A stretch of 64,000 nt of DNA, from the NCBI GenBank assembly GCA_013286085.1, contig JABDGK010000005.1:1-64000 (forward strand). Direction: 5' to 3'. The stretch's first letter is position 1. Each line of letters begins with the position of its first letter. The notes beneath the pieces were generated by a model. The model was not told the origin of the DNA and ran no database searches. It was given only the letters and a program-made list of their open reading frames with translations. This document shows, piece after piece, positions 19,167 to 28,300 of the stretch. The position numbers were made by a program, and so were the translations under genes. The DNA comes from Gammaproteobacteria bacterium. Lineage in GTDB: Bacteria > Pseudomonadota > Gammaproteobacteria > DSM-16500.

Positions 19167-20522
19167 ATGCCGGCTAACCACGAAACTAATTTTGATGATG
19201 CTCCGCAAGATTCAGAAGCACCGTTTGAGGCAATGCAAGACCTGCCTGCTGGACCACATTGTACAGCAATACTCAAGCATATGGGTGCGCCAGCGCTGTC
19301 AGGTGGTGGCAAAGTATTAGGTGTTGCCGGTGTGATATTTGAAGCGGGTGGGTCATCGAGTATTGCATTCCCGGTTGGTGGTGTATTGGGTGCAGCGAAT
19401 GCTTATGTTGACTATTACTATGTAACGAAAGCAGCAGCTCATGCAGGATCAGATCAAGTACTAAGAGCCCCCAGTGCAGAAGCATTAACATGGGGCGATG
19501 AAAGTAAAGCATTTATTATTTTTGCTTCTAGCTTAGGGCAAGGCGCGACAGATGGATATAAAGCGTATCTCAAAACCGGCGGCATGCTGCCAATGGCGAT
19601 TCCAGCAGCGTTAATTGGCCAAGTTTCACATTTCCAAGCCAATGGGCAAAAATGTTTTTTTGATACCACAGGCAAAGATATTAATGCTTCGTTAATCGGT
19701 CAAATGAATCGATTATTCACGCTGGATTTCAAGCTCATTACAGAAAACCTTATCGATATAAAATCTTTAGTCACCGCATGGCTACCTGAATATGAAGTCG
19801 CATTGCAAATTTCTGCTGTGATCAATGCAGCTAATTTAGTCGGTATTTCTCAACCTTTTATCTTGGCTTCATTGGCAGCTTATAGTGCTTATGCTGTTTA
19901 TTATCAATATAAAGGCTATGGCCAGCGTGTTATGCAAGAAAATTTCGGTGTTGATGGCCGTGCTCACCATGGGTTTGCTGCATTGATAAATTCATCTGCA
20001 ACAGTGATCTCAAAAGGTGTGAATGGCATTGCGACAGTGCCAAGTGATGTTATTTTAGGTGTGATTGCATCCCCTAAAGTGGTGCTAACGGGTTCCATGG
20101 TGGCGGGTGCTGTCACCAGTGGTTATGCCACATTTTACGAAGGATTTTCGCGTTTACCACCGACATTTGCCGAACATTTGCAAGCGTTACCAGCATGGGG
20201 TGCCGGTGCCATTGGTGCGGCCCTCACGACGTGGGCAACGACTTCTCAGTTTGTGGCAAGTTGGCAGCAGAAATTAGTTTGTCAGCAAGAAACAAAAGAC
20301 ATTGGTGTAGAGCCAATTGTGATAGAGCGTTTCGGGAATTCGCGTTTTTCATTATGGCCATCGGCAATAGCGGATCGCGCGAAATCGTATGGTAGTTATG
20401 TGCAGTCGCAAGTATCCAGTTGCTGCGGATTTTTTTCTCGAAGCAAGACGGATACACCATCCTTAGTGCCGGTAGAAAAAACATCGGAAAAGGCAGAAGC
20501 ATTGTCTCCTTCTCCTGTCTGA
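19167..20522 (+). CDS. Multi-pass membrane orphan protein (effector candidate)
   Basis: I do not recognise this 451-residue protein. After a polar, acidic N-terminus (about 40 residues) it has several hydrophobic, Gly/Ala-rich segments near residues 47-80, 115-150, 212-250, 290-325 and 340-365, suggesting five to eight membrane passes. The last 50 residues are polar with Ser/Glu/Lys (EKTSEKAEALSPSPV), resembling the Glu-rich tail of many Dot/Icm substrates. There is no cleavable signal peptide. The PmrA-like promoter 34 bases upstream strengthens the effector idea. Alternatively it is an inner-membrane protein of unknown role. Confidence 0.65.
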   Translation: MPANHETNFDDAPQDSEAPFEAMQDLPAGPHCTAILKHMGAPALSGGGKVLGVAGVIFEAGGSSSIAFPVGGVLGAANAYVDYYYVTKAAAHAGSDQVLRAPSAEALTWGDESKAFIIFASSLGQGATDGYKAYLKTGGMLPMAIPAALIGQVSHFQANGQKCFFDTTGKDINASLIGQMNRLFTLDFKLITENLIDIKSLVTAWLPEYEVALQISAVINAANLVGISQPFILASLAAYSAYAVYYQYKGYGQRVMQENFGVDGRAHHGFAALINSSATVISKGVNGIATVPSDVILGVIASPKVVLTGSMVAGAVTSGYATFYEGFSRLPPTFAEHLQALPAWGAGAIGAALTTWATTSQFVASWQQKLVCQQETKDIGVEPIVIERFGNSRFSLWPSAIADRAKSYGSYVQSQVSSCCGFFSRSKTDTPSLVPVEKTSEKAEALSPSPV

Positions 20523-20540
20523 AAATGACTACCCAGCTTG

Positions 20541-20719
20541 GGTATTGTTGCATAAATCAAACCACCCCCTCTCCTCCACGCTTTTTGTGGAGGAGAGGGT
20601 TGGGGAGAGGAGGCATTTAGAGGATAAATTCTTCATGCAACGAAATAATGAGATTTTTTTATCCTCCCCTCCACAAAAAGCGTGGATGGGAGGGGATTTA
20701 CGGTTTATGCGACAAAGCC
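20541..20719. mobile_element. MITE-like element with IS903/IS5-type ends, copy 2
   Basis: The left end GGTATTGTTGCATAAATC (20541-20558) and the right end, read in reverse as GGCTTTGTCGCATAAACC, are imperfect terminal inverted repeats close to those of IS903-group elements. Inside are a hairpin of the family also found around the DUF559 gene (CTCCTCCACGCTTTTTGTGG, about 20570-20592) and a second related hairpin near 20660-20695. The right part repeats 3376-3486. No target duplication is evident. This fills the gap between the membrane orphan and argS; the rest, to 20837, shows nothing clear. Confidence 0.6.
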
Positions 20720-20837
20720 AACAGGGTGATAAGGTCAAAAAAATAACAATCATGTTTTTTACTAAACCACTTCTTGCAACTTCCATAAGACAAGAGATAA
20801 TACTAGGTTCATACCGACTAGAAGACATCCCATCATA

Positions 20838-22595
20838 ATGAAACAGCATATTGAGCAATTAATTCAAACTGCCCTAGAGCAGCTAGTCAAAACAGGCGCG
20901 TTAGCTGTTGTTATTCCTGCCATTCAAATTGACAATACCAAAGATAAACAGCACGGTGATTTTGCATCAAATATTGCGCTCATGTTGGCGAAATCCGCAC
21001 AACGTAAACCGCGTGATGTGGCAGAGTTGATCGTGCAACATTTGCCAGCTTCGCCTCATGTCGCAAAAACAGACATTGCGGGCCCTGGTTTTATCAATTT
21101 CTTTTTGTCGCCACATGCTTTTTATAGTGTTATTCCGGATATTTTAGCCGCTAACGAAACTTATGGTCGTGTGGATCTCGGGAAAGGCAAGCGTATTTTA
21201 GTGGAGTTTGTTTCATCCAATCCAACGGGTCCATTGCATGTGGGACATGGCCGTCATGCGGCTTATGGTGCCGTGGTTTGTGATTTACTGGAGGCTGTTG
21301 GTTATCGTGCGCATCGTGAATATTATGTCAATGACGCGGGTCGCCAAATGGATATTTTGGCGGTCAGTGTTTGGTTGCGTTATTTGGAATTATGCGGTGA
21401 AAAATTACTATTTCCAACCAATGCATACAAAGGCACTTACGTCATTGATATTGCCAACGAGTTAAAAACTAAATATGGCAATGCGTTAGTGAAATCAAGC
21501 CAGGATGTTTTTGCTGATTTACCAAAAGATGAGCCTGATGGCGGTGATAAAGAATTATATATCGATGCGGTGATTGCGAATGCGCGCCGTTTATTAGATG
21601 AAGAAGGCTATTTAAACGTATTTGATTTAAGCCTCAACCTGATTTTGGTGGATATCCGCAATGATTTAGCGGAATTTGGCCTAGAATTTCAAGAATGGTT
21701 TTCAGAGCGTGCATTTACACAAAGTGATGTCGTTGATCGCATGTTTGCACGCTTAAAAAAAGCGGGACTAGCGTATGAACGTGAAGGCGCTTTGTGGTTT
21801 CGTGCGACGGATTTTCAGGATGAGAAAGATCGGGTGTTGGAGCGTGCTAATGGTCAGCGCACGTATTTTGCTAATGACTTAGCCTATCACATCAATAAGT
21901 TTGAACGTGGCTTTGATGAAGCGATTGATATTTTTGGTTCCGATCATCACGGTTATATTCCGCGTATGAAAGCGGGTTTGCAAGCTAATGGTGTCCCCGC
22001 TGAAAAGCTGACGTATTTGCTGGTGCAATTTGTCACGTTATATCGTGGTGGACAGCAGGCGCAAATGTCAACGCGCAGTGGTTCGTTTGTGACGTTGCGT
22101 GAGTTACGCGCGGAAGTCGGCAATGATGCTGCACGGTATTTTTATGTGATGCGACGTTGCGAACAGCATGTGGATTTTGATTTAGATTTAGCAAAATCAC
22201 ATTCTAACGATAATCCCGTGTATTATATTCAATATGCACATGCACGAATTTGTAGTGTGTTTCGTCAATTACCCGATAAAGGCATGTTGTATGATGAGGC
22301 AATCGGGTTGGCAAATCTTGTCCTCTTGAAAGAGCCACAAGAAATGCAGTTATTAGGTACATTGGGGCGTTACAAAGAAGTGATTGTGACAGCGGCCATG
22401 CAGCATGAGCCGCACCAATTAACGAATTATTTACGTGAATTAGCCAATGATTTCCATGGTTATTACAATGCGCATCAGTTTTTAGTGGAAGATGTAGCAT
22501 TGCGGCAAGCAAGGCTAGCGCTCATTCGGGCCACTCGCCAGGTATTGGTGAATGGGTTAACGTTATTAGGTATTTCCACGCCAGAGACTATGTGA
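20838..22595 (+). CDS. argS: Arginyl-tRNA synthetase
   Basis: Class I synthetase charging tRNA-Arg. The 585-residue product has the ArgS additional N-terminal domain, the HIGH-type motif FVSSNPTGPLHVGHGRHAAYG (split here by HVGH), the catalytic-loop region AQMSTRSGSFVTLREL replacing KMSKS, and the C-terminal helical anticodon domain. Its stop codon overlaps the ftsN ATG by one base (TGATG), showing translational coupling. Confidence 0.99.
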   Translation: MKQHIEQLIQTALEQLVKTGALAVVIPAIQIDNTKDKQHGDFASNIALMLAKSAQRKPRDVAELIVQHLPASPHVAKTDIAGPGFINFFLSPHAFYSVIPDILAANETYGRVDLGKGKRILVEFVSSNPTGPLHVGHGRHAAYGAVVCDLLEAVGYRAHREYYVNDAGRQMDILAVSVWLRYLELCGEKLLFPTNAYKGTYVIDIANELKTKYGNALVKSSQDVFADLPKDEPDGGDKELYIDAVIANARRLLDEEGYLNVFDLSLNLILVDIRNDLAEFGLEFQEWFSERAFTQSDVVDRMFARLKKAGLAYEREGALWFRATDFQDEKDRVLERANGQRTYFANDLAYHINKFERGFDEAIDIFGSDHHGYIPRMKAGLQANGVPAEKLTYLLVQFVTLYRGGQQAQMSTRSGSFVTLRELRAEVGNDAARYFYVMRRCEQHVDFDLDLAKSHSNDNPVYYIQYAHARICSVFRQLPDKGMLYDEAIGLANLVLLKEPQEMQLLGTLGRYKEVIVTAAMQHEPHQLTNYLRELANDFHGYYNAHQFLVEDVALRQARLALIRATRQVLVNGLTLLGISTPETM

Positions 22596-23455
22596 TGGCT
22601 AAAGACTACGCTAAGTTTGTACCACCAAAATCGCGCCTTGCCAGAAAAAATAAATGGCGCGTTGGCTATGTGATGGTATTTATCTTGCTATTGCTTGGTG
22701 CAATGGCAGCAGGTTGTTTTGTTTATATCGATAAAACAGCAACGATGGGTGCTCGTGCTGAGCGAGTGAAGACTGTCATGTCAAAGATTGTCGCATGGGC
22801 GCAACATAAAAAAATAGCTGTCAAACCAGCAGCGCCTGTCGCTGTTGCAAATAATCAGCCACCGCCAGTGCATTTTGATTTTTATAATGAATTACCAAAT
22901 ATGCAAATGCCTGCGGATGAGCCAAAAAGTGTGGCGAGTGCACCACCAGCGTTTGTGCCTAAGCCAACGCCTGCAGAATCAGCGCCAACAAACCCGGCAC
23001 CGGCTGTCGTTAAAGCGGAGACACCAACAGCACCTGTTGTGGCCTCAACTGTGCAGGCAACACCCATAGCACCAGAAAATATGGACACCACCGTTACGCC
23101 AACAGTAGCGAAAATAGAAACGGTAGCAACACCAGAACAATCGGCGAAAGCCGCTTTTGATGTGGATGATGTGGATCACCTGTTAGCGACAGAACAGAAA
23201 GCAGTGGTTGTTCATCAAGCGCAACGTTATGTTGTACAGTTAGGCGTTTTTCAATCCGAAATAGCAGCCAACACATTGCGTGATGCGGTTACTTCGGTTG
23301 GATTTCATGCAGCTGTTGTCCCGGTCAAGCACGGTAATCGTAACTTATATCATGTGCAACAGGGGCCCTATGAAAGCGTGGCTGCTGCAAAGCAATTACA
23401 ACAACAATTGGGCAAGCGGGGCATTATTAGTATTATTCAGAAAGCATCTGCCTAA
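22595..23455 (+). CDS. ftsN: Cell division protein FtsN-like, SPOR domain
   Basis: The ATG at 22595 overlaps the argS stop. The 286-residue protein has a short basic cytoplasmic start, one membrane helix (about residues 26-47), a long Pro/Ala/Thr-rich periplasmic linker and a C-terminal SPOR domain (about 210-284: RYVVQLGVFQSEIAANTLRD to IISIIQKASA). SPOR domains bind denuded septal peptidoglycan. The argS-ftsN-hslV order is that of many gammaproteobacteria and supports FtsN over other SPOR proteins. Confidence 0.88.
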   Translation: MAKDYAKFVPPKSRLARKNKWRVGYVMVFILLLLGAMAAGCFVYIDKTATMGARAERVKTVMSKIVAWAQHKKIAVKPAAPVAVANNQPPPVHFDFYNELPNMQMPADEPKSVASAPPAFVPKPTPAESAPTNPAPAVVKAETPTAPVVASTVQATPIAPENMDTTVTPTVAKIETVATPEQSAKAAFDVDDVDHLLATEQKAVVVHQAQRYVVQLGVFQSEIAANTLRDAVTSVGFHAAVVPVKHGNRNLYHVQQGPYESVAAAKQLQQQLGKRGIISIIQKASA

Positions 23456-23465
23456 TGCGTATGGG

Positions 23466-23494
23466 CTTGTAATTATATTATTGCATCCCCATAT
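23466..23494 (+). promoter_or_regulatory. Sigma-32 promoter of hslVU
   Basis: CTTGTAA (23466-23472), 14 bases, then CCCCATAT (23487-23494) match the heat-shock consensus with one mismatch in the -35. The hslV ATG lies 34 bases downstream. hslVU is a classic sigma-32 operon in E. coli, and rpoH is present in this window. Confidence 0.75.
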
Positions 23495-23527
23495 ATGCCT
23501 AATATAACCAAAAAAGAGGAATATCCC

Positions 23528-24064
23528 ATGGAACAATTTCATGGCACAACGATCGTATCCGTGCGCCGCAATGGTACTGTTGTCATTGGCGGAGATGGTC
23601 AAGTTACCATGGGCCATACAGTGATGAAAGCCAATGCGCGTAAAGTGCGTCGGTTATTTAATGGTAAGGTATTGGCTGGCTTTGCAGGTGGTACAGCGGA
23701 TGCATTTACCTTGTTTGAGCGTTTTGAGGCAAAACTTGAGACGCATCAAGGGCATTTGTTACGCGCAGCGGTGGAGCTTGCGAAAGATTGGCGTACCGAT
23801 CGCATGTTACGACGTTTAGAAGCGCTACTTGCCGTGGCTGATCATAAAACATCATTAATTATCACTGGTAATGGTGATGTTATTGAACCAGAAGACAATT
23901 TAATCGCTATCGGCTCTGGTGGTCCTTATGCGCAGGCAGCTGCAAAAGCGTTGCTTGAAAATAGTGATCATGATGCTCGTACTATCGTTGAAAAATCACT
24001 AAGCATTGCTGCCGATATTTGTATTTACACAAACAACAATCACACAATTGAGTCGTTACCGTAA
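23528..24064 (+). CDS. hslV: ATP-dependent protease subunit HslV
   Basis: HslV is the proteolytic dodecamer of the HslUV (ClpYQ) heat-shock protease. I chose the ATG at 23528 because AGAGGA (23515-23520) lies seven bases before it. The product (178 residues) then starts [14 protein letters not shown]. The mature protein should begin at the catalytic Thr after Gly6, so a six-residue propeptide is removed. [23 protein letters not shown] and AIGSGGPYA are all present. E. coli HslV lacks this propeptide; Legionella and Coxiella have it, as I recall. Confidence 0.98.
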   Translation: MEQFHGTTIVSVRRNGTVVIGGDGQVTMGHTVMKANARKVRRLFNGKVLAGFAGGTADAFTLFERFEAKLETHQGHLLRAAVELAKDWRTDRMLRRLEALLAVADHKTSLIITGNGDVIEPEDNLIAIGSGGPYAQAAAKALLENSDHDARTIVEKSLSIAADICIYTNNNHTIESLP

Positions 24065-24077
24065 GAGTAATAAAGAT

Positions 24078-25475
24078 ATGATTGCAGAAAAAGACGTTTT
24101 TTATATGGTAGAAAATAACATGAAAATTGAAAATCACCTGTCACACATGACGCCACGCCAAATTGTCGCTGAATTGGATAAGCATATTATTGGCCAAGCT
24201 GAAGCGAAACGCGCTGTCGCGATTGCTTTGCGTAATCGTTGGCGCCGTATGCAGTTATCGTCACCGTTGCGTGATGAAATCATGCCAAAAAATATTTTGA
24301 TGATTGGGCCAACAGGCGTTGGTAAAACGGAGATTGCTCGTCGTGTGGCGAAATTAGCGGATGCGCCTTTCATTAAAGTGGAAGCAACTAAGTTTACTGA
24401 AGTAGGTTATGTAGGGCGTGACGTCGATTCTATTATTCGTGATTTGGCTGATATGGCCATTAAAATGATGCGCGAAAAAGAGATGGCAAAAGTGCGCGCT
24501 GAAGCGGAAGAAGCCGCTGAGAATCGTATTCTCGATGCGCTATTACCACCGGCGCGCGGTAATTTTGCTGGCGAACCACAAGAGCCACAATTAGTAGATA
24601 ATGCGACACGCCAGCTTTTCCGTAAAAAATTGCAAGATGGTTTGTTAGACGATAAAGAAATTGAATTAGAACTTTCCGCGTCCCCTATTGGCGTAGAAAT
24701 TATGGCGCCGCCCGGCATGGAAGAAATGACTAATCAATTGCAAAGCATGTTTCAAAATTTGTCGTCTGAACGGAAGAAAACGCGCAAATTGAAAGTGTCT
24801 GAAGCGAAAAAATTGTTGCGCGAAGAAGAAGCGACTAAATTAATCGATGATGAAGATTTGAAATCGCGCGCGCTGGAAAGTGTCGAGCAAAACGGTATCG
24901 TATTTATTGATGAAGTCGATAAAATTGCGAAACGTTCGGAACACGCTGGTGCGGATGTATCCCGTGAAGGTGTGCAACGAGATTTGTTACCGCTGATTGA
25001 GGGATCCACCATTTCAACCAAGTATGGCATGGTGCGCACAGATCATATTTTATTTATTGCATCAGGCGCATTTCACTTTGCGAAGCCATCGGATTTGATT
25101 CCTGAGTTACAAGGGCGCTTACCCATTCGTGTGGAATTAAATGCGTTAAGTGCGGATGATTTCGTCCGTATTTTGACAGAGCCAACGTCTTCTTTAACAG
25201 AGCAATATGTTGCTTTGATGGCAACGGAAGGATTGACCCTTAAATTTATGCCAGAAGGTGTGAGCCGCATTGCCGAAGTGGCATGGCATGTGAATGAACG
25301 TACTGAAAATATTGGTGCTAGACGTTTGCATACCGTGCTGGAACGTTTGCTGGAAGAGATTTCATTTGAAGCGACGGAGTATCACGATAAAGATGTTGTT
25401 GTTAATGCTGCTTACGTCGATAAATATTTGCAGCATCTTGTGCAAGATGATGATTTAAGTCGTTACATCTTGTAG
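24078..25475 (+). CDS. hslU: ATP-dependent protease ATPase subunit HslU
   Basis: AAA+ unfoldase partner of HslV. The core starts at [17 protein letters not shown] (24147). ATGs at 24078, 24105 and 24120 would add short leaders, and none has a strong ribosome site; I give the longest one after the hslV stop. Walker A is GPTGVGKTE, Walker [10 protein letters not shown], with the I domain between them, the sensor segment [15 protein letters not shown], and a C-terminal SRYIL tail that docks into HslV. It begins 13 bases after hslV. Confidence 0.98.
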   Translation: MIAEKDVFYMVENNMKIENHLSHMTPRQIVAELDKHIIGQAEAKRAVAIALRNRWRRMQLSSPLRDEIMPKNILMIGPTGVGKTEIARRVAKLADAPFIKVEATKFTEVGYVGRDVDSIIRDLADMAIKMMREKEMAKVRAEAEEAAENRILDALLPPARGNFAGEPQEPQLVDNATRQLFRKKLQDGLLDDKEIELELSASPIGVEIMAPPGMEEMTNQLQSMFQNLSSERKKTRKLKVSEAKKLLREEEATKLIDDEDLKSRALESVEQNGIVFIDEVDKIAKRSEHAGADVSREGVQRDLLPLIEGSTISTKYGMVRTDHILFIASGAFHFAKPSDLIPELQGRLPIRVELNALSADDFVRILTEPTSSLTEQYVALMATEGLTLKFMPEGVSRIAEVAWHVNERTENIGARRLHTVLERLLEEISFEATEYHDKDVVVNAAYVDKYLQHLVQDDDLSRYIL

Positions 25476-25483
25476 GCACGGCG

Positions 25484-25801
25484 ATGGTAGTGCATCTCAC
25501 GGAGATTACTATTCATAAAAAATCAAAAACGCTCGAGGTAGAGTTTTCTACTGGCGAGCGTTTTGTGCTTTCCTTCGAGTATCTTCGCGTTTTTTCGCCT
25601 TCTGCCGAAGTGCGAGGGCATGGCAAAGGCCAGGAAAAATTGGTGATTAACAAGCAAGATGTGAATATTGTCGCCATTGAGTCTGTAGGTAATTATGGTA
25701 TTAAACCGGTTTTTGATGATGGGCATAATTCAGGAATTTTTAGCTGGGAAACGTTATACGAGCTAGGTGTAAATTACCAAAAAAACTGGCAAGAACGGTA
25801 G
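25484..25801 (+). CDS. DUF971 domain protein
   Basis: The 105-residue protein starts [20 protein letters not shown] and contains [16 protein letters not shown] and the segment [21 protein letters not shown]. These mark DUF971, the gamma-butyrobetaine hydroxylase-like N-terminal fold, sometimes linked to iron-sulfur or scaffold roles. It follows hslU by eight bases; the same hslVU-DUF971 order occurs in pseudomonads and others. The GHxxGxxSW pattern is conserved. Its exact biochemical job is unknown. The stop codon is the first triplet of a family 1 palindrome. Confidence 0.92.
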   Translation: MVVHLTEITIHKKSKTLEVEFSTGERFVLSFEYLRVFSPSAEVRGHGKGQEKLVINKQDVNIVAIESVGNYGIKPVFDDGHNSGIFSWETLYELGVNYQKNWQER

Positions 25802-25862
25802 GGTGGACAAAGCGCAGCGTGTCCACCAAATACTGGCGGACACGCTGCGCTTTGTCCGCCCT
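25799..25862. repeat. Dispersed palindrome, family 1
   Basis: TAGGGTGGACAAAGCGCAGC and its inverted partner flank an AAATAC loop. The DUF971 stop codon TAG is the first triplet of the repeat. It lies between DUF971 and rpiA. Confidence 0.9.
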
Positions 25863-25890
25863 ATGTTCTTTACTTGGAAAGGATTCAGAT

Positions 25891-26547
25891 ATGATGACAC
25901 AAGATGCACAAAAAAAAGCTGTTGCCGAAGCGGTACTCGCTTATATTGAATATGATATGGTGATTGGCGTGGGTAGCGGTTCGACAGTGGGTTTTTTTAT
26001 TGAAGCATTAAAAAAAGTCAAAGGCAAAATTGCTGGTGCGGTCGCTAGTTCTGTTGATACGGCTGAGAAATTAAAAGCCTTATCCATTCCTGTTTTAGAT
26101 ACAAATTCTGTTGGTGAAATTCCTCTGTATGTTGATGGCGCTGATGAAATCGACCCCTATAAACATATGATCAAAGGCGGTGGTGGCGCGCTCACACGCG
26201 AAAAAATTGTGGCAGCTATCGCCAAAAAATTTATTTGCATTGTGGATGCCAGTAAAGAAGTTGATTTGTTAGGCACATTCCCCGTGCCAATCGAAGTCAT
26301 TCCGATGGCGCGTAGTTATGTTGCCCGCCAAATGGTGAAAATGGGCGGCAATCCAGTGTATCGTCAAGGATTTGTGACGGATAATGGTAATGTAATTTTA
26401 GATGTGCATAATCTCAAAATTTTAAATCCCATCGAGATGGAAAATAAGTTGAATAACATCGTGGGTGTCGTGACGAATGGCCTATTTGCAGCGCGTTCAG
26501 CGGATGTCGTATTAGTGGCGACTGAGCAAGGCGTGAAAGTTTTGTGA
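25891..26547 (+). CDS. rpiA: Ribose-5-phosphate isomerase A
   Basis: Interconverts ribose 5-phosphate and ribulose 5-phosphate in the pentose phosphate pathway. The ATG at 25891 is chosen because AAAGGA (25878-25883) precedes it; upstream in-frame starts lie in the palindrome. The 218-residue product has [41 protein letters not shown] and the catalytic-region [11 protein letters not shown]. It is full length. Rpe, which acts in the same pathway, is at 29315. Confidence 0.98.
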   Translation: MMTQDAQKKAVAEAVLAYIEYDMVIGVGSGSTVGFFIEALKKVKGKIAGAVASSVDTAEKLKALSIPVLDTNSVGEIPLYVDGADEIDPYKHMIKGGGGALTREKIVAAIAKKFICIVDASKEVDLLGTFPVPIEVIPMARSYVARQMVKMGGNPVYRQGFVTDNGNVILDVHNLKILNPIEMENKLNNIVGVVTNGLFAARSADVVLVATEQGVKVL

Positions 26548-26590
26548 GATTTGTGTGTCGTCATCTGCTGATTATCGCAAAAAATTAAAA

Positions 26591-26624
26591 AAGCCTGTCT
26601 TTTCTGCGCGGGAAAGACAAGCTT
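26591..26624 (-). terminator. Hairpin oriented as a reverse-strand terminator
   Basis: AAGCCTGTCTTT (26591-26602) pairs with AAAGACAAGCTT (26613-26624) with one mismatch. An A-rich run precedes it on the plus strand, so only reverse-strand transcripts would see a stem followed by a T-run. Nothing annotated is read toward it on that strand. It may stop antisense transcription into rpiA. Confidence 0.5.
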
Positions 26625-26658
26625 GGGATGAGATTAATATTAACTACAATGAATTATA

Positions 26659-26710
26659 AAAAAATTCGTGGGGATGCTTCAGCGCTACGCTTTATCCACC
26701 CTACGGCTTT
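26659..26710. repeat. Degenerate family 1 repeat half with AAAAATTCGTGG flank
   Basis: The stretch AAAAATTCGTGGGGATGCTT followed by CAGCGCTACGCTTTATCCACC and CTACG is one arm of the family 1 palindrome plus a left flank. The same flank and arm recur at 53621-53671, so the flank belongs to the repeat. It sits just upstream of the asparaginase start. Confidence 0.65.
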
Positions 26711-26735
26711 TGCAACCAGTAGACACGAGGCAACC

Positions 26736-27749
26736 ATGCAAAAATCAAAATCTGTTTTTGTGCTTTGTACGGGTGGCACCATTAGCATGCAAAAAACGGC
26801 ACACGGTTATGCGCCAGCATCGGGTTATTTGCAAAAAGCGATGGTGAATATTCCGGAATTATCCAATGCGGATATGCCATCTTATGTAATTCATGAATAC
26901 GAGAAACCCATTGATTCAGCGAATATGACACCGGCGCACTGGGTGCAAATAGGTAAGCATATTCTGGATAATTATGATCGCCATGATGGTTTTCTAATTT
27001 TGCATGGCACTGATACGATGGCTTATACCGCCTCTGCATTGTCATTCATGCTGGAGAATTTGTCGAAACCGGTGATTCTGACAGGTTCACAATTACCGCT
27101 TTTTGAAACCCGCAGTGATGCGCGTGAAAATTTAATTAATGCTATGCTGTTTGCGAGTCAGTATCGTATTCCTGAAGTGTGTATTTATTTCAATAATAAA
27201 TTATTCCGTGGTAATCGAACGAAAAAAATGGATGCAAATAGTTTCGCTGCTTTTGCATCACCTAATTTTCCTGTGCTAGGTAAAGTAGCAACGGATGTGA
27301 CTATACGTCATCATCTCTCTCGTTATGCCTCTCCAGATAAGATTGCTTTGCAAACAATCAATGCATTAGCGATTGGTGTGTTGCGGATTTTTCCGGGAAT
27401 TTCTCCGGCACTGCTCAGGCATTTTTTACAGTCGCCTTTACAAGCATTGGTGCTTGAAACCTATGGACTGGGAACTGCACCAGAAGATCCCCAGTTTTTA
27501 GATGTCATTCAACAAGCGACGACTGCGGGTATCGTTATTGTTAATTGCAGCCAATGCCCAACGGCGAAAGTGAAAATGAGCCAGTATGCAGCGGGCACGG
27601 CGTTACTGAATGCGGGTGTGATTTCAGGTGGCGATATGACCACAGAAGCGGCACTGACGAAATTGTTTTATCTCTTTAGTAAGAATCTGCCTCTATCTGA
27701 CATCAAGCGGTTCATGATGGTGGATTTGCGCGGCGAGCTAACTGCCTGA
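26736..27749 (+). CDS. ansA: Type I asparaginase
   Basis: Hydrolyses L-asparagine to aspartate and ammonia in the cytoplasm. I start at 26736 (GAGG six bases before it), since the longer frame upstream runs through repeat DNA. The 337-residue product has the first catalytic Thr motif CTGGTISMQ and the second LHGTDTMAYTASAL, then TGSQLPLFETRSDARENL. There is no signal peptide, as expected for a cytoplasmic type I enzyme. Solitary gene. Confidence 0.95.
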   Translation: MQKSKSVFVLCTGGTISMQKTAHGYAPASGYLQKAMVNIPELSNADMPSYVIHEYEKPIDSANMTPAHWVQIGKHILDNYDRHDGFLILHGTDTMAYTASALSFMLENLSKPVILTGSQLPLFETRSDARENLINAMLFASQYRIPEVCIYFNNKLFRGNRTKKMDANSFAAFASPNFPVLGKVATDVTIRHHLSRYASPDKIALQTINALAIGVLRIFPGISPALLRHFLQSPLQALVLETYGLGTAPEDPQFLDVIQQATTAGIVIVNCSQCPTAKVKMSQYAAGTALLNAGVISGGDMTTEAALTKLFYLFSKNLPLSDIKRFMMVDLRGELTA

Positions 27750-27840
27750 TTGTTAATGACATCCATAAAATAGTGATGTTTTTTGCGCTATATGTTATAT
27801 AATGCGTTTTTTTTAGAATGATAAAGAATGAGGTTTGGTG

Positions 27841-28173
27841 ATGTTGGCATTTAAAGTGGCTGCTCAATATGGGCGGGGTCCTGAGAAGTTCTTGGAAGGG
27901 TTCAAAAAAGAAGAAGAAGCCAAAAAATTTATTCACGAGAAGTTAGCCGGCGATGCTGCGTTGAAAGTGAATGTCACGTATTTGCTATATGATATGGGTG
28001 AATTGGTTGGTAGTTTTGATCAAAGGCATCATGATGGTAATGCTAACGAGTCCAGCAGCCAGCAACAAAGTAGTGCCAGCACACATCGCATTTCACCGTT
28101 AGCAACGACATTGCGTCCACAGGGCATGCCGCTAACGTCATCCAAGCCTGCTGAAGATGAGAAGAAAAAATAA
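27841..28173 (+). CDS. Small conserved-looking orphan protein
   Basis: The ATG at 27841 follows GAGG (27830-27833). The 110-residue protein has a compact N-terminal half (AFKVAAQYGRGPEKFLEGF, then a helix EEEAKKFIHEKL and two strands around VNVTYLLYDMGELVGSF). A disordered Ser/Gln/Pro tail follows and ends in Lys-Lys-Lys. The fold resembles a small alpha/beta unit, but I do not recognise the family. TATAAT at 27798-27803 is a likely -10. The DUF559 repeat cassette begins nine bases after its stop. Confidence 0.65.
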   Translation: MLAFKVAAQYGRGPEKFLEGFKKEEEAKKFIHEKLAGDAALKVNVTYLLYDMGELVGSFDQRHHDGNANESSSQQQSSASTHRISPLATTLRPQGMPLTSSKPAEDEKKK

Positions 28174-28181
28174 GAACGTTT

Positions 28182-28300
28182 CTGGAAATTGAAAGAACGC
28201 CCCCTCTTTTTGCGGGAGGTGTGATCTCCATGGAGATTGCTAGAACGCCCCCTCTCTTCCTGCGCTTTTTGCAGGAGGAGAGGGCTGGGGAGAGGAGGTT
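28182..28300. repeat. Left palindrome block of the DUF559 cassette
   Basis: It begins GGAAATTGAAAGAACGCC, a partial unit, then a full unit (28239-28300): GCTAGAACGCCCCCTCTC, a hairpin TCCTGCGCTTTTTGCAGGA, and GGGGAGAGGAGGTT. The full unit recurs inverted at 28678-28736 and direct at 28815-28875. It ends exactly at the stop codon of the DUF559 gene. Confidence 0.85.

Noticed and set aside
20838-26547. Second CIRCE-type site near hslVU
   Set aside because: I looked for TTAGCACTC and GAGTGCTAA and found none here.
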